Assembly: GCA_016191785.1 (NCBI GenBank)
Contig: JACPVJ010000051.1
Span: 1 to 60,661 of the forward strand
Direction of reading: 5' to 3'
Length of the DNA stretch: 60,661 bases
Source: Myxococcales bacterium
GTDB taxonomy: Bacteria; Myxococcota_A; Polyangia; Polyangiales; Polyangiaceae
In this document: piece by piece, positions 1 to 10,444 of the stretch
Position numbering within the stretch: position 1 is the first letter of the stretch
How the letters are laid out: every line of letters begins with the position of its first letter
The notes under the pieces: generated by a model
What the model saw: the letters and a program-made list of their open reading frames with translations, nothing else
Database searches by the model: none
What the model was told of the DNA's origin: nothing
Program-made: the position numbers and the translations under genes

Positions 1-1
1 C

Positions 2-178
2 GCGCCCGTCGCGAGCAAGCCGGCGCCCGCGCCCGTCGCGAGCAAACCGGCGCCCGCGCCCGTCGCGAGCAAACCGGCGCCCGCGCCCGTCGCGAGCAAG
101 CCTGCGCCCGCGCCCGTCGCGAGCAAGCCTGCGCCCGCGCCCGTCGCGAGCAAGCCTGCGCCCGCGCCCGTCGCGACG
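2..178 (+). repeat. 27-bp tandem coding repeat (APAPVASKP)
   Basis: Six copies of VASKP separated by APAP are encoded in tandem with a 27-bp period and only silent g/a and g/t changes at the Lys and Pro codons. The array probably continues upstream of the window. Near identity at DNA level indicates recent expansion by slippage or unequal exchange. Confidence 0.9.
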
Positions 179-724
179 CCGTCAGGGCGCAAGCCGGCCG
201 GCCCCGCGGGGCCGTCGAAGCGCGAGCGTCGCGAGCACCAACGTCGCGAGCGCGCAGCGGCTGCGAGCAAGAAGGCCGATCGCCGCCGCGCCAAGAAGGC
301 CGATCGCGCCGAGCAGCTGAAGGCCGAACAAGAGGCGCGCCGCCTCGCGCAAGAGGCCGAGCGCGCTCGGATCGAGGTCGACCGCGCGACGCGCGAGGCG
401 GAGCGGGCCGCCAAGGCCGAGGCAGATCGAGTGGCCCGCGAGGCGCAGCGCGCGGCCCAGGCAGAGCGCGAGGCGGAGGCGCCCGCCCCGGAGCGGCGAC
501 CGAAGCCGAAGAGCGCCGCCAAGCGCGGCGAATCACGCGCCGAACGCCGGCACGCGGACGAAGACGCCCACGTCGGGCCGAAGCTCACGCCCTCTCCGAA
601 GAAAGCGCGGGGGAAGGCGCCGACCAAAGCGAAGGCCTCGGCGCTGAGCCCGATGGCGCTCTTCGGGATCATCGCCCTGGTGGCGGTGGCGATCGTGGTG
701 TTGCTCTACTCGCAGAAGAAGTGA
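2..724 (+). CDS. Ala/Pro/Lys-rich tail-anchored protein (5' end outside window)
   Basis: The reading frame is open from the left edge, so the start lies outside the window. Three regions follow one another. First come near-identical nine-residue APAPVASKP repeats. Next is a long, highly charged Lys/Arg/Glu/Ala region that should form an extended coiled coil (SKKADRRRAKKADRAEQLKA and onward). Last is a hydrophobic segment of about 20 residues (MALFGIIALVAVAIVVLL) followed only by YSQKK. The single C-terminal membrane segment with a short basic tail suggests a tail anchor, leaving the charged part in the cytoplasm. I recognise no enzymatic domain; the missing N-terminus could carry one, for example a kinase or TonB-like domain. 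The internal ATG at 431 is not the real start. Confidence 0.75.
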   Translation, partial: APVASKPAPAPVASKPAPAPVASKPAPAPVASKPAPAPVASKPAPAPVASKPAPAPVATPSGRKPAGPAGPSKRERREHQRRERAAAASKKADRRRAKKADRAEQLKAEQEARRLAQEAERARIEVDRATREAERAAKAEADRVAREAQRAAQAEREAEAPAPERRPKPKSAAKRGESRAERRHADEDAHVGPKLTPSPKKARGKAPTKAKASALSPMALFGIIALVAVAIVVLLYSQKK

Positions 725-745
725 GCGCGGCAGGCCGGCTTGCCC

Positions 746-812
746 TCGCCCCCACGGAGCGTGGGGCGACAGCAAGCGTGGATCACGGGGCGTGATCCAC
801 GGCTGCTGTCGC
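746..812. terminator. Paired hairpins between convergent genes; copy of a dispersed palindrome
   Basis: Two inverted repeats lie between the stop at 724 and the convergent stop at 823. The first pairs CCCCAC (750-755) with GTGGGG (761-766). The second pairs GCGACAGC (766-773) with GCTGTCGC (805-812) and, inside that, GTGGATCACG (778-787) with CGTGATCCAC (791-800) around a GGG loop. No U tract follows, so intrinsic termination is inferred only from position and symmetry. The inner palindrome recurs in the array at 14885-15079. Confidence 0.6.
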
Positions 813-822
813 GGGGGGCGAC

Positions 823-1908
823 CTAGAGCGCGACTTCGGTCAGCTTGATCTTGCTCTCGGCGTGTACGCCCAGGCCCGCGTCGGCGGCCTTGGCGATGTA
901 CTTCGGCTCGCGCCCGGCTTGAGCCAGGGTCTTCATGCCGTTCTCGGTCCGGGCCTTGTCGACCACCCTCCAGCCGATGGTGTCCATCGCCACCGGATCG
1001 GTGGTCGCGTACACGGCGCCGAACGGGATGCGGCGCTTCGGATCTTTGTCGAGCGGCCCCTTGTCGTACATGATCTTGAACGCGTCCACGATGTGCAGCC
1101 GCACGCGGCTCTTCATGATCTCGTGGTTGTAAAGCGCGACGATTTGCCCGTGGGCTCCCGCGCCGTGATGCTTGCCGGGGTTGGTGACCGACCCGTGGGT
1201 CATGTTCTTCAGGCAGCCGGTGAAGCCGCAGATGGAGTGATCCTTGATCTGCGTGAAGTTGATGACGGCGGTGGCCTCGGTCAAGAACTTCACGTACTGC
1301 GTCTCGACGTTGCCGTAGACCTTGATCTTGGGCATGTCGACCACGCTGTTCATGTGGATGCCAGTCTTCACTCCCGAGGGCAGCGCGTTGCCCTTGCCGC
1401 CGATGCGCGTCCCCTTGAGGTAGCTGGGGAATTGTTCGTAGACCGTGATCTTCTCGGGCGGCACACCGAGCTTGATCAACGCCTCGATCAGCGGCATCAC
1501 GACCTCGGCGTTGGCGGCCATGGTGGCGCCCGACTGGCCCGCGATGCCGTTGGGCTTGATCGCCACCACGTCGTCCTTGTGGATGAACTTGCCGAGCGCC
1601 TCGACCAGGTTCGGCGCGCCGGTGAGGTCCATCAGCGCGCGCTCGACCATGGCCTTGGCGACCTCGGCCTTGGGCCAGAGCTGATTGGGTTGCATCAGCG
1701 AGGCGAAGTCGTTGCCACGGGTGACCTTGACGATGCGCCCGGGTTTGTTCATCGGCTTGAAGCCGGCCGGAGGCTTGGCCGCCAGGCTCGCGGGCGCGGC
1801 CGCAGGCGCGTCGGCCAGAGCGCGGGGCGCGAGCGCGGCGGTGGCCAGCGCCGCAGCGCCGCCCACCAGGGAACGTCGGGAAAGGCTCGAGTCATCGTGA
1901 TTCGCCAT
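823..1908 (-). CDS. DUF362 family protein with Tat signal
   Basis: The 361-residue protein begins with a twin-arginine signal (SRRSLVGGAAALATAAL, about residues 9-25), so it should be exported folded. The body matches the DUF362 family: a DDVVAIKPNG-type segment, an INFTQIKDHSICGFTGCLKN stretch and a TTDPVAMDTIGW motif near the C-terminus. DUF362 proteins are often fused to 4Fe-4S ferredoxin domains, but no CxxCxxC cluster is visible here. The ATG at 1908 was chosen over an upstream in-frame start because GAGG lies 6 nt before it and the Tat motif then sits near the N-terminus. The start overlaps the end of the upstream gene by 17 bp, pointing to one transcript with the two genes above it. 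The substrate is unknown. Confidence 0.85.
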   Translation of the reverse strand: MANHDDSSLSRRSLVGGAAALATAALAPRALADAPAAAPASLAAKPPAGFKPMNKPGRIVKVTRGNDFASLMQPNQLWPKAEVAKAMVERALMDLTGAPNLVEALGKFIHKDDVVAIKPNGIAGQSGATMAANAEVVMPLIEALIKLGVPPEKITVYEQFPSYLKGTRIGGKGNALPSGVKTGIHMNSVVDMPKIKVYGNVETQYVKFLTEATAVINFTQIKDHSICGFTGCLKNMTHGSVTNPGKHHGAGAHGQIVALYNHEIMKSRVRLHIVDAFKIMYDKGPLDKDPKRRIPFGAVYATTDPVAMDTIGWRVVDKARTENGMKTLAQAGREPKYIAKAADAGLGVHAESKIKLTEVAL

Positions 1909-2212
1909 CGGCAACCTCGCTGCCCGATACGGGCGCACTGAGCATAGGCCCAGCCCCGTCGGTTGGCGAGGCGCGGCGCGCCTCGAGGGCGGCGAACCCG
2001 GCGGAAACCAAGGAAAATGCCCAGCACGCCGGCAGGGCGACGAACACGACGAGCCGGAGGCCGACGAACGCCAGGCCGAAGGCCAGCGCGGGCAGCCCCG
2101 AGTGTGGCCCCGGCGAGAGCAGGGCGGCGGCGAAGCTCCAGCGGGCCGCGACCGCCAAGAGCGCGGCGTGGGCCAGCAGCACAGCGACGCTGACCTGCGC
2201 CAGCCGCCTCAC
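1892..2212 (-). CDS. Small integral membrane protein, coupled to both neighbours
   Basis: This 106-residue protein starts at GTG 2212 inside the GTGA overlap with the stop of the upstream gene and ends 17 bp inside the DUF362 gene. It has two to three hydrophobic segments (VSVAVLLAHAALLAVAA, near residues 8-24, and a longer one from about 42 to 75) and a polar, Ser/Pro/Gly-rich C-terminal tail. I recognise no family. Support comes from the overlap architecture and from hydrophobicity that persists through the frame. The same frame stays open for a long way upstream, but that part is only the antisense shadow of the RCC1-type gene. It may help anchor or assemble the products of its neighbours. 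Confidence 0.6.
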   Translation of the reverse strand: MRRLAQVSVAVLLAHAALLAVAARWSFAAALLSPGPHSGLPALAFGLAFVGLRLVVFVALPACWAFSLVSAGFAALEARRASPTDGAGPMLSAPVSGSEVADGESR

Positions 2213-3357
2213 GGGCGCCTCCAGGTCGCCGCCGGCTGCGCCGTGAGCATCGCGAACACGATGGCGTTGCCCAGCGGGCCGCCGGAGGCGAAGGTGTGCT
2301 CGCCGTCGATCCGCGTGGGTGCGCCGAACAGGTGAAACGCGCGATAGAGCTCGGTGAAACACCCGCGCTCGCCGTGGATTCGACAGCCCGAGAGCCCGAA
2401 GCCCATCGCCGAGATGCTCCAGCCGAAGACCAGCGGGCCCGAGTCGATGTCGCCGAAGTGGGTGCCGGCACCCGGTGGATACTCTCGCACGACCCCGAAG
2501 CCGGCGACGCTCCCCGCGAGCTCGCGGCGCAGCGCGCGGTGCAGCTCGAGCGCGGCGCCTTCGTCCGCGAAGGACAGGAAGTACGCCGCGAGGGCGCTGC
2601 CCGAGCCCCGCGGGGCATCCGCCGCGCGCCGGTCGCGATCGACCGCTTGGAACAGGAGTCCGGTCTTCGGATCGACGAAGCGCTCGCGGAGCGCCCCGAT
2701 GAACTGACCCACCACCGGCGGAGGCGCTTGGCCGAGGGCGCGGGCCCGGAGCGCGATCGACGCCGCCGCCGCGGCGTTGTCCACCGGGTAGATCTCGCCC
2801 GGATAGGTCTCGATGGCGTGGGCCTCGGCCGCGGCCAGCCGTCGCTCGAGGGTGGCGCTGATCCGGTCGTTCAGCGCTGCGAAGCGCGACCCCGGCTCGA
2901 CGAAGCGGCGTACCGACAGCGCCAGGTTCGCGTAACCGAGGTACGCGCCGTGCCCGTGGCTGCCGTCGAGCGAAGCAAGTGGATCCTCGTCCCACGCCTC
3001 CGCGTCGAACGCCCGCCCCCGCGGCGAGAGCACGGCGTCGAGGGCGGCGTCCATGCGCGCGAGCGCCTCGGCCCGGAGCTCCGGATGCTCGCGGGCGGTT
3101 TGCCCGAACCCCATCGCGGCCATCATCGCCGTGCCGAAGTGCCACTCGCCGTCGAACCGCCGCGATCCGGTGCTGAAGCGCCGGGCGTCGAGCTCGGTCA
3201 CGTGGCGGCTCACGTTCGCGCCCAGGGCCTGGACGCGGTCGCGATCGCCGGTCCAGAAGGCGTCGGTGCCGGCCTGGCACAACTGCCGGGGCACGAGCAG
3301 GAAGGCGGCGATCAGAGCGGCCACCGCCAGGCCCCGAAGAAGCAGGGTTCGTCCCAT
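2209..3357 (-). CDS. Membrane-anchored protein of unknown function, possible alpha/alpha-barrel
   Basis: The protein has 382 residues. It starts at ATG 3357, with GAAGGA just upstream, and opens with one membrane segment (TLLLRGLAVAALIAAFLLV, about residues 4-22). The remainder is soluble and rich in Ala/Gly helices, with recurring small-residue helix motifs such as WHFGTAMMAAMGFGQ, GHGAYLGYANLAL, YPVDNAAAAASIAL and GPLVFGWSISAMGFG. This periodicity resembles an (alpha/alpha)6 barrel like those of linalool dehydratase-isomerase or glycosidase-like proteins, but no catalytic signature can be assigned. It heads a three-gene unit whose members overlap (this gene, a small membrane protein, the DUF362 protein). 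A periplasmic location is inferred. Confidence 0.7.
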   Translation of the reverse strand: MGRTLLLRGLAVAALIAAFLLVPRQLCQAGTDAFWTGDRDRVQALGANVSRHVTELDARRFSTGSRRFDGEWHFGTAMMAAMGFGQTAREHPELRAEALARMDAALDAVLSPRGRAFDAEAWDEDPLASLDGSHGHGAYLGYANLALSVRRFVEPGSRFAALNDRISATLERRLAAAEAHAIETYPGEIYPVDNAAAAASIALRARALGQAPPPVVGQFIGALRERFVDPKTGLLFQAVDRDRRAADAPRGSGSALAAYFLSFADEGAALELHRALRRELAGSVAGFGVVREYPPGAGTHFGDIDSGPLVFGWSISAMGFGLSGCRIHGERGCFTELYRAFHLFGAPTRIDGEHTFASGGPLGNAIVFAMLTAQPAATWRRP

Positions 3358-3478
3358 CACTTCCTTCGACGTCCACGGGGGCCCGGGCATTTCCGCCTGC
3401 GCGGTTTCTCCATGCTTCCTCCACGCGGCTCTGCGGCTCGGGTGGTGGCCGCTGCCACAACCGGGTAAGGATCGAGGC

Positions 3479-4723
3479 ATGCGACGAGGGCGCGCTCACC
3501 AACCCGCCCGGGACGGGCAAGCCGTGAGAGTGGCGGCCCTCGTCTTCGGGTGCGCCGCCCTCGGGTGCAACACGCTGACCGGCCTCGACGGCCTGGAGAA
3601 GGCCGATTGCGTCGAGAATTGCGGGGGCGCCGCCGGCTCGGGCGCGCTCGCGCCGGAAGGCGTCTCGGTCGGTCGCAACTCGAGCTGCGTGCTCATGACG
3701 GACAAGTCCGTGCGGTGCTGGGGTGCGCACCCCGGGGTCGCGCCGGGCACGGTGAAGACCACGCCGATCAAGGTCGCCACCCTCGCGGACATCGACGGGC
3801 TCTCGATCGGGCTCGGACACAGCTGCGCGGTCGATGGCTCGGGCACGGTCTTTTGCTGGGGCCAGAACGAGCACGGCCAGCTGGGCGACGGCACCACCAC
3901 CCCGAGCCCCGAGCCGAAGGCGGTGCCGGGGCTGCCGTCCATCGACACGGTGATCGCGGGGGCGGCGCACTCGTGCGCGTACACCAGCCCCGACGTCGAG
4001 CCGGTGCAGGCCTTCTGCTGGGGGCAGAACGACTCCGGCCAGCTCGGCGACGGCACCACCACCGACAGCCCGAATCCCGTGAAGCTGGTCTTGCCCGTCA
4101 CGGCCAAGATCGTGCGCATGAGCCCAGGCACCGGCTTCACGCCCGCCATCGTGGACGTGGCGGGTGTGCTCGAGACCTGGTGCTGGGGCAGAAACGACAA
4201 GGGCCAGTGCGGGTTGTCCACCTCCCAAGCCGTGGTCGCGACTCCCACGAAGATCCCTGGCGTGCCGCAGCTCGAGCGCGTCTACGGCGGCAGCGAGCAC
4301 GTCTGCGGGCGCACCGCCGGCACCAAGCTGCCCTGGTGTTGGGGCGCCAACGAGCACGGACAGGTCGGCGTCAACAAGAGCAGCCCGAGCGAGCCGCCGA
4401 CCGCGGTGATCGGCGGCGTGGCGGTGGACACGATGTACGTGGGCGCTCGGCACAGTTGCTTGATGACGAACAGCAGCGTCGAGGGGCGGTGTTGGGGCGC
4501 GAACGACTTCGGGCAGTTCGGCGGCCCACCCAGCACCGACGTGCTCATGCCCAGCGACGCGCCGTACCTGAACGGCGCGGCCACCATGATGCGCCAGGCC
4601 GAGCACGGCTGCCGGATCTTGGACGACGTCGTGACGTGCTTCGGGGCCAACGACAGCGGTCAGCTCGGAAACGGCAAAACCGAGCCGTTCAGCGCCCCGG
4701 TCGTGGTCGATCTAGGCCTGTGA
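3479..4723 (+). CDS. RCC1-repeat (beta-propeller) lipoprotein
   Basis: About seven RCC1-type repeats fill residues 50-410. Each has the pattern SCAV...V.CWG.N..GQLGDGTT, a seven-bladed propeller signature best known from eukaryotic RCC1 and common in myxobacterial secreted proteins. Most blades carry a Cys pair, fitting disulfides outside the cytoplasm. A lipobox (CAALG-C) lies near residue 30 if the ATG at 3479 is used. The in-frame GTG at 3524 would give a more conventional 15-residue signal and may be the true start. The gene is divergent from the upstream membrane-protein unit and is followed 25 bp later by a Ser/Thr kinase gene. Protein-protein interaction at the cell surface is inferred. 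Confidence 0.85.
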   Translation: MRRGRAHQPARDGQAVRVAALVFGCAALGCNTLTGLDGLEKADCVENCGGAAGSGALAPEGVSVGRNSSCVLMTDKSVRCWGAHPGVAPGTVKTTPIKVATLADIDGLSIGLGHSCAVDGSGTVFCWGQNEHGQLGDGTTTPSPEPKAVPGLPSIDTVIAGAAHSCAYTSPDVEPVQAFCWGQNDSGQLGDGTTTDSPNPVKLVLPVTAKIVRMSPGTGFTPAIVDVAGVLETWCWGRNDKGQCGLSTSQAVVATPTKIPGVPQLERVYGGSEHVCGRTAGTKLPWCWGANEHGQVGVNKSSPSEPPTAVIGGVAVDTMYVGARHSCLMTNSSVEGRCWGANDFGQFGGPPSTDVLMPSDAPYLNGAATMMRQAEHGCRILDDVVTCFGANDSGQLGNGKTEPFSAPVVVDLGL

Positions 4724-4748
4724 CCCGGGCGGCCCCTATGATGGGCTC

Positions 4749-6005
4749 GTGACCGAGCTCAGCGTCGGAACCGAGGTCACGTCCTCGATTCGACTCAAGC
4801 GCCGCTTGGGCGCCGGAGGCATGGGCTCGGTCTGGGTCGCCGACCACGCCGCGCTGCGCACAGAGGTCGTGGTGAAGTTCCTGGCCGATCGCCTGGCCGA
4901 AGACGCCACCAGCTTGGCGCGGTTCGCCCGTGAGGCGGCGGCTGCAGCTCAGGTCAAGTCCCCGCACGTGGTGCAGATGCTGGACCACGGCGTGATGGCC
5001 GGCGGCCACCCCTACATCGTGATGGAGCTGCTCGAGGGCAGCGACTTGTCCCAAGAGCTCAAGCGGCGCCAGCTCTCGCCCGCCGAGGTGGCCCACGTGA
5101 TCGAGCACGTGGCGCTTGCGCTCGATCGCGCCCACTCGAAGGACATCGTTCACCGTGACATCAAGCCCAACAACATCTTCTTGTGCGAGGTCGGGAGCGG
5201 CGTACCTTTCGTCAAGCTGCTCGACTTCGGCATCGCCCGCGAGGGTGACCAGAACCTGACCACCACCGGTAACCTGGTGGGCACGCCGGCGTTCATGAGC
5301 CCCGAGCAGCTCTCGGGGAAGCCGGTCGATCGTCGGGCCGATCTGTGGTCGCTGGCGATGGTCGCGCTCAAGGCGCTGACCGGAAAGAACCCCTTCGAGC
5401 GGCCGACCATCCCCGAGACGATGGGCGCGGTCGTGCACGGCGATCTGCCCGTCCCGTCGCAGCTCTCGCCCGACCTTCCGCCGGGCGTGGACGCTTGGTT
5501 TGCCCGGGCCTGCGCTCGCGACCCGACGGCGCGCTTCGCGACCGCGCGGGAGCTGTCGGAGGCGCTGTGGGCCGCGATCGGCATGCCCAAGAACCTGCGC
5601 TCGTCGCCCAGCGCCAGCCTGGCGCCCTTGCCGCTGCCGGCGGCGGCGACCACCGTGTCGCTCACGCCCGGCGATCCGATCACCGAGGGCACCCTGCGGT
5701 CGACGGTGGACCACCCGTCGATCGCCGCGCAGCCCTCGCGGCGCCGGCTCTACGTCGCGCTCGGGGTGGCGGCGGGGCTCGTGGGCGGCGGTGCCTACGC
5801 CCTGGGCGCGCAGCAGTCGAGTCCGATCCCGTCGCTCGGTCGCTCGCTGCCGGCGTCTGCGGCGCTCGGCCGCCGGGTTTCGCTCGCGCCCTTGCCGGTC
5901 ATGGCACCGCCCGCGACGAGCGCGCGCGCCGAGCCCAAGCGCGCCGCTCCACGCTCCGGGCCCGCAAAGCCGAAGGGAGGCGACGACGATGATCTGGGGT
6001 TCTGA
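4749..6005 (+). CDS. Ser/Thr protein kinase with C-terminal membrane segment
   Basis: The protein has 418 residues and starts at GTG. The N-terminal 270 residues form a Hanks-type kinase: glycine loop GAGGMGSV, VAI-type lysine in VVVKFL, HRDIKPNNIF catalytic loop, DFGIA metal-binding motif, and TPAFMSPEQ as the APE equivalent. All catalytic residues are present. A Ser/Pro/Ala linker leads to one membrane segment (LYVALGVAAGLVGGGAYALG, near residue 340) and a low-complexity basic/acidic tail ending in DDDDLGF. No periplasmic sensor domain is evident. The last 17 bp overlap the next gene, a TPR/PEGA protein, so the two are probably co-expressed and may form a signalling pair. Confidence 0.93.
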   Translation: MTELSVGTEVTSSIRLKRRLGAGGMGSVWVADHAALRTEVVVKFLADRLAEDATSLARFAREAAAAAQVKSPHVVQMLDHGVMAGGHPYIVMELLEGSDLSQELKRRQLSPAEVAHVIEHVALALDRAHSKDIVHRDIKPNNIFLCEVGSGVPFVKLLDFGIAREGDQNLTTTGNLVGTPAFMSPEQLSGKPVDRRADLWSLAMVALKALTGKNPFERPTIPETMGAVVHGDLPVPSQLSPDLPPGVDAWFARACARDPTARFATARELSEALWAAIGMPKNLRSSPSASLAPLPLPAAATTVSLTPGDPITEGTLRSTVDHPSIAAQPSRRRLYVALGVAAGLVGGGAYALGAQQSSPIPSLGRSLPASAALGRRVSLAPLPVMAPPATSARAEPKRAAPRSGPAKPKGGDDDDLGF

Positions 6006-6939
6006 GCGGACCATCGCCTGGTTGCTCGCCGCGACGCTGACCGCGGGGATCGCTGCGGCCGAGCCCAGCCCGCAAGAGAAAGAGACCGCCCGCAAGCTGG
6101 TCAAGGCCGGGCGCGCGAAGAAGCAGGCGGGGGACACCAAGGGCGCCCTCGAAGACTTCAAGGCCGCTCACGCTCTGATGGGTGTTCCGACCACCGGTCT
6201 CGAGCTGGGCAAGGCGCAGATCGAGGCCAAGCAGTGGGTCGAGGCCCGAGACACACTGCTCGGGGTCGCGCGCTCGACCCCGACCCCCGGCGAGTCCCCG
6301 CTCTTCTCCAAGGCGCGGGCGGAGGCCAAGGCGCTGGCCAAAGAGCTCGAGCCGAAGATCCCTCAGCTGGCGCTCGAGCTCGAGAACGCTCCCGAAGGCG
6401 TGCGCATCCAGGTGGACGGCGTCGACGTCTCGTCCGCCGCGGTGGGTTCGCCGCTGGCCCAGAACCCGGGCACCTGGGTGGTGCGGGCGACGCTGGACGG
6501 GCGCGAGGTGACGGCCCAGGTGGAGCTGGTCGAGGGGCAGCTCAAGAAGCTCAGCCTGGATCTCTCGAAGCTGGCGGCGCCGCGCGCCCCGGCCAAGCCC
6601 CGCGCGGACGCCAACGGCGGAGGCACGAGCCCATGGGTGTACGTCGGGTTCGGGGTGGCCGGGGCCGGCGTGCTGGTCGGCAGCGTGAGCGGCGCGCTCG
6701 CGCTCTCGAAGGCGTCGGCGGTCAAGGACGACTGCGTCGACGATCGTTGTCCACCGTCGACTCACGACGACATCGACTCGGGGCGCAGCTGGGGAACGGT
6801 GTCGACCGTCTCGTTCATCGTGGCGGCGGTGGGCGCCGGCGTCGGGGGCTACGCGCTCTTCAGCTCGAAGCCCGCGGACAAAACCCGGGTCGAAGCCTGG
6901 GTCGCCCCCGCCTCGGCCGGCGTTCGCGGTAGGTTCTGA
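5989..6939 (+). CDS. TPR/PEGA-type exported protein with two C-terminal membrane segments
   Basis: The 316-residue product begins at ATG 5989 with GGAGG 8 nt upstream. It has a signal peptide (TIAWLLAATLTAGIAAA, cleavage before EPSPQE), a helical TPR-like region (ARKLVKAGRAKKQAGDTKGA and onward, residues 35-120), a PEGA-like beta domain (GVRIQVDGVDVSS, about 130-195), and two C-terminal hydrophobic helices flanking a short loop with two cysteines (DDCVDDRCPP). This layout is common next to Pkn kinases in myxobacteria. Its 17-bp overlap with the kinase gene supports translational coupling. A scaffold or sensor role near the membrane is inferred; no enzyme motif is visible. Confidence 0.85.
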   Translation: MIWGSERTIAWLLAATLTAGIAAAEPSPQEKETARKLVKAGRAKKQAGDTKGALEDFKAAHALMGVPTTGLELGKAQIEAKQWVEARDTLLGVARSTPTPGESPLFSKARAEAKALAKELEPKIPQLALELENAPEGVRIQVDGVDVSSAAVGSPLAQNPGTWVVRATLDGREVTAQVELVEGQLKKLSLDLSKLAAPRAPAKPRADANGGGTSPWVYVGFGVAGAGVLVGSVSGALALSKASAVKDDCVDDRCPPSTHDDIDSGRSWGTVSTVSFIVAAVGAGVGGYALFSSKPADKTRVEAWVAPASAGVRGRF

Positions 6940-6944
6940 GCGCG

Positions 6945-7541
6945 ATGAGGACGTTCCGACGGGTCTGCGTGTACTGCGCGTCCAGCAACCAGGTGGCCGA
7001 GCACTGGCGGCAGACCGCGCGCGCGATGGCGCGCTGCCTGGCGCAGCAGGGGATCGGCGTGGTGTTCGGCGGCGGTAGCGTCGGGCTGATGGGCGCCTTG
7101 GCCGACGCGGCGCTGGCCGAAGGGGTCGAGGTGATCGGTGTGATCCCGAAGAAGCTGATGGACCTCGAGCTGGGGCACCGGGGCGTGACCGAGCTCGTGG
7201 TGGTCGACACCATGCACGAGCGCAAGCACCGCATGGCGGAGCTCTCGGACGCCTTCGTGGCGCTCCCGGGCGGATGGGGCACCCTGGAAGAGATCTTCGA
7301 GGTCACGACCTGGACCCAGCTCGGCTACCACGAAAAACCGGTCGGCCTGCTCAACGCCGGCGGCTACTACGACCACCTGATCACCTTCCTGGATCACGCC
7401 GCCGAGCTCGGCTTCATCCGCCCGGCGCACCGGCCCATCTTGCAGGCGTCGGCCGATCCCGACGAGCTCGTCGACCAGCTCCGGCGCGTGGTGCTCCCGC
7501 AGCTCGACGGCGCGGTGTTGCGGGGCCCAGCGGGGCCCTGA
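6945..7541 (+). CDS. LOG family protein (TIGR00730-type phosphoribohydrolase)
   Basis: This 198-residue cytoplasmic protein has the full LOG signature: VCVYCASSN at the N-terminus, a Rossmann-like [19 protein letters not shown], catalytic [20 protein letters not shown], and the diagnostic PGGWGTLEE. The family hydrolyses cytokinin riboside 5'-monophosphate or, more broadly in bacteria, nucleotide 5'-monophosphates to base plus ribose 5-phosphate. The length is typical. It begins 5 bp after the preceding stop and precedes glnS by 86 bp, so it may be read through from the kinase unit. The physiological substrate in this organism cannot be read from sequence. Confidence 0.93.
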   Translation: MRTFRRVCVYCASSNQVAEHWRQTARAMARCLAQQGIGVVFGGGSVGLMGALADAALAEGVEVIGVIPKKLMDLELGHRGVTELVVVDTMHERKHRMAELSDAFVALPGGWGTLEEIFEVTTWTQLGYHEKPVGLLNAGGYYDHLITFLDHAAELGFIRPAHRPILQASADPDELVDQLRRVVLPQLDGAVLRGPAGP

Positions 7542-7627
7542 GCACGCGCGGGCCACGAGTGACCCCTCGCACGGGGGCCGGGGCCGGCGTAAAGTCCGCG
7601 GTCCTTGCTCCCACCGAGGTGCCCGCC

Positions 7628-9885
<2,258 letters not shown>

Positions 9886-9889
<4 letters not shown>

Positions 9890-10425
9890 CCGCCCCCGAC
9901 GACCCCAAGCAGCGCGTCCCCTGGCGCAAGCGCGCGGTGCGCATCGCCCTCGAGATCGGCCTGGTGGCCGCGGTGTATTTCGGCGTCAGCGCCTGGCAAG
10001 GCCGCAAGCTCTTGGGCTCGAGCGAGCCGGCGCCGGCCTTCACGCTCCGCAACCTCGAGGGCAAGCCGGTGTCCCTGGCCGAGCTCCGGGGCAAGCGTGT
10101 GCTGCTTCACTTCTGGGCCACGTGGTGCGGCGTCTGCCGGCAAGAGCACGGCGCGCTGAACGCCGTGCAGGCCGGGCTCGGCCCGGACGAGGTCCTGCTC
10201 AGCGTCGTGGCCGACTCGGAAGATCCCGAGGCGATCCGGCGCTACGCGACCGAGGCTGGGATCCGCTACCCGGTGCTCCTGGCCGATGCGGCGGTGGTGC
10301 GTAGCTACCGAGTCGGCGCGTTCCCCACCAACTACTTCGTCTCGAAAGACGGCCAGATCACCGGTCACACCGTGGGGATGAGCACCCGCCTCGGGATGAA
10401 CGCGCGGCTGGGTTGCGCCCGGTGA
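9886..10425 (+). CDS. Membrane-anchored TlpA/ResA-like thioredoxin
   Basis: The product has 179 residues. An N-terminal membrane anchor ([20 protein letters not shown], about residues 21-40) precedes a TlpA-type thioredoxin domain. This begins [20 protein letters not shown] and carries the redox site WATWCGVC (CxxC) and the cis-Pro loop [10 protein letters not shown]. Such proteins reduce or oxidise thiols in the periplasm, for instance in cytochrome c maturation. The start is taken as TTG 9886, which overlaps the glnS stop (TTGA); no better start occurs before the membrane segment. Convergent with the next gene across an inverted repeat made of both stop codons. Confidence 0.88.
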
Positions 10426-10444
10426 GCCGAACGCCCTCGGCTCA
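10423..10444. terminator. Bidirectional hairpin made of two convergent stop codons
   Basis: TGAGCCGA (10423-10430) and TCGGCTCA (10437-10444) are perfect 8-bp complements around an ACGCCC loop. The left arm contains the TGA stop of the thioredoxin gene and the right arm contains the TGA stop of the convergent lipoprotein gene. The symmetry and the 16-bp gap suggest a shared bidirectional terminator, though no U tract is present. Confidence 0.6.

Noticed and set aside
862..1941. 359-residue plus-strand frame over the DUF362 gene
   Set aside because: Shadow of the DUF362 coding strand; the Val/His/Asp-rich sequence has no recognisable motif.
1892..4606. 904-residue minus-strand open frame
   Set aside because: Only the 1892-2212 part is protein-like. 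The rest is antisense to the RCC1-type gene and in another frame of the 2209-3357 gene, with Arg/Ala-rich shadow composition.
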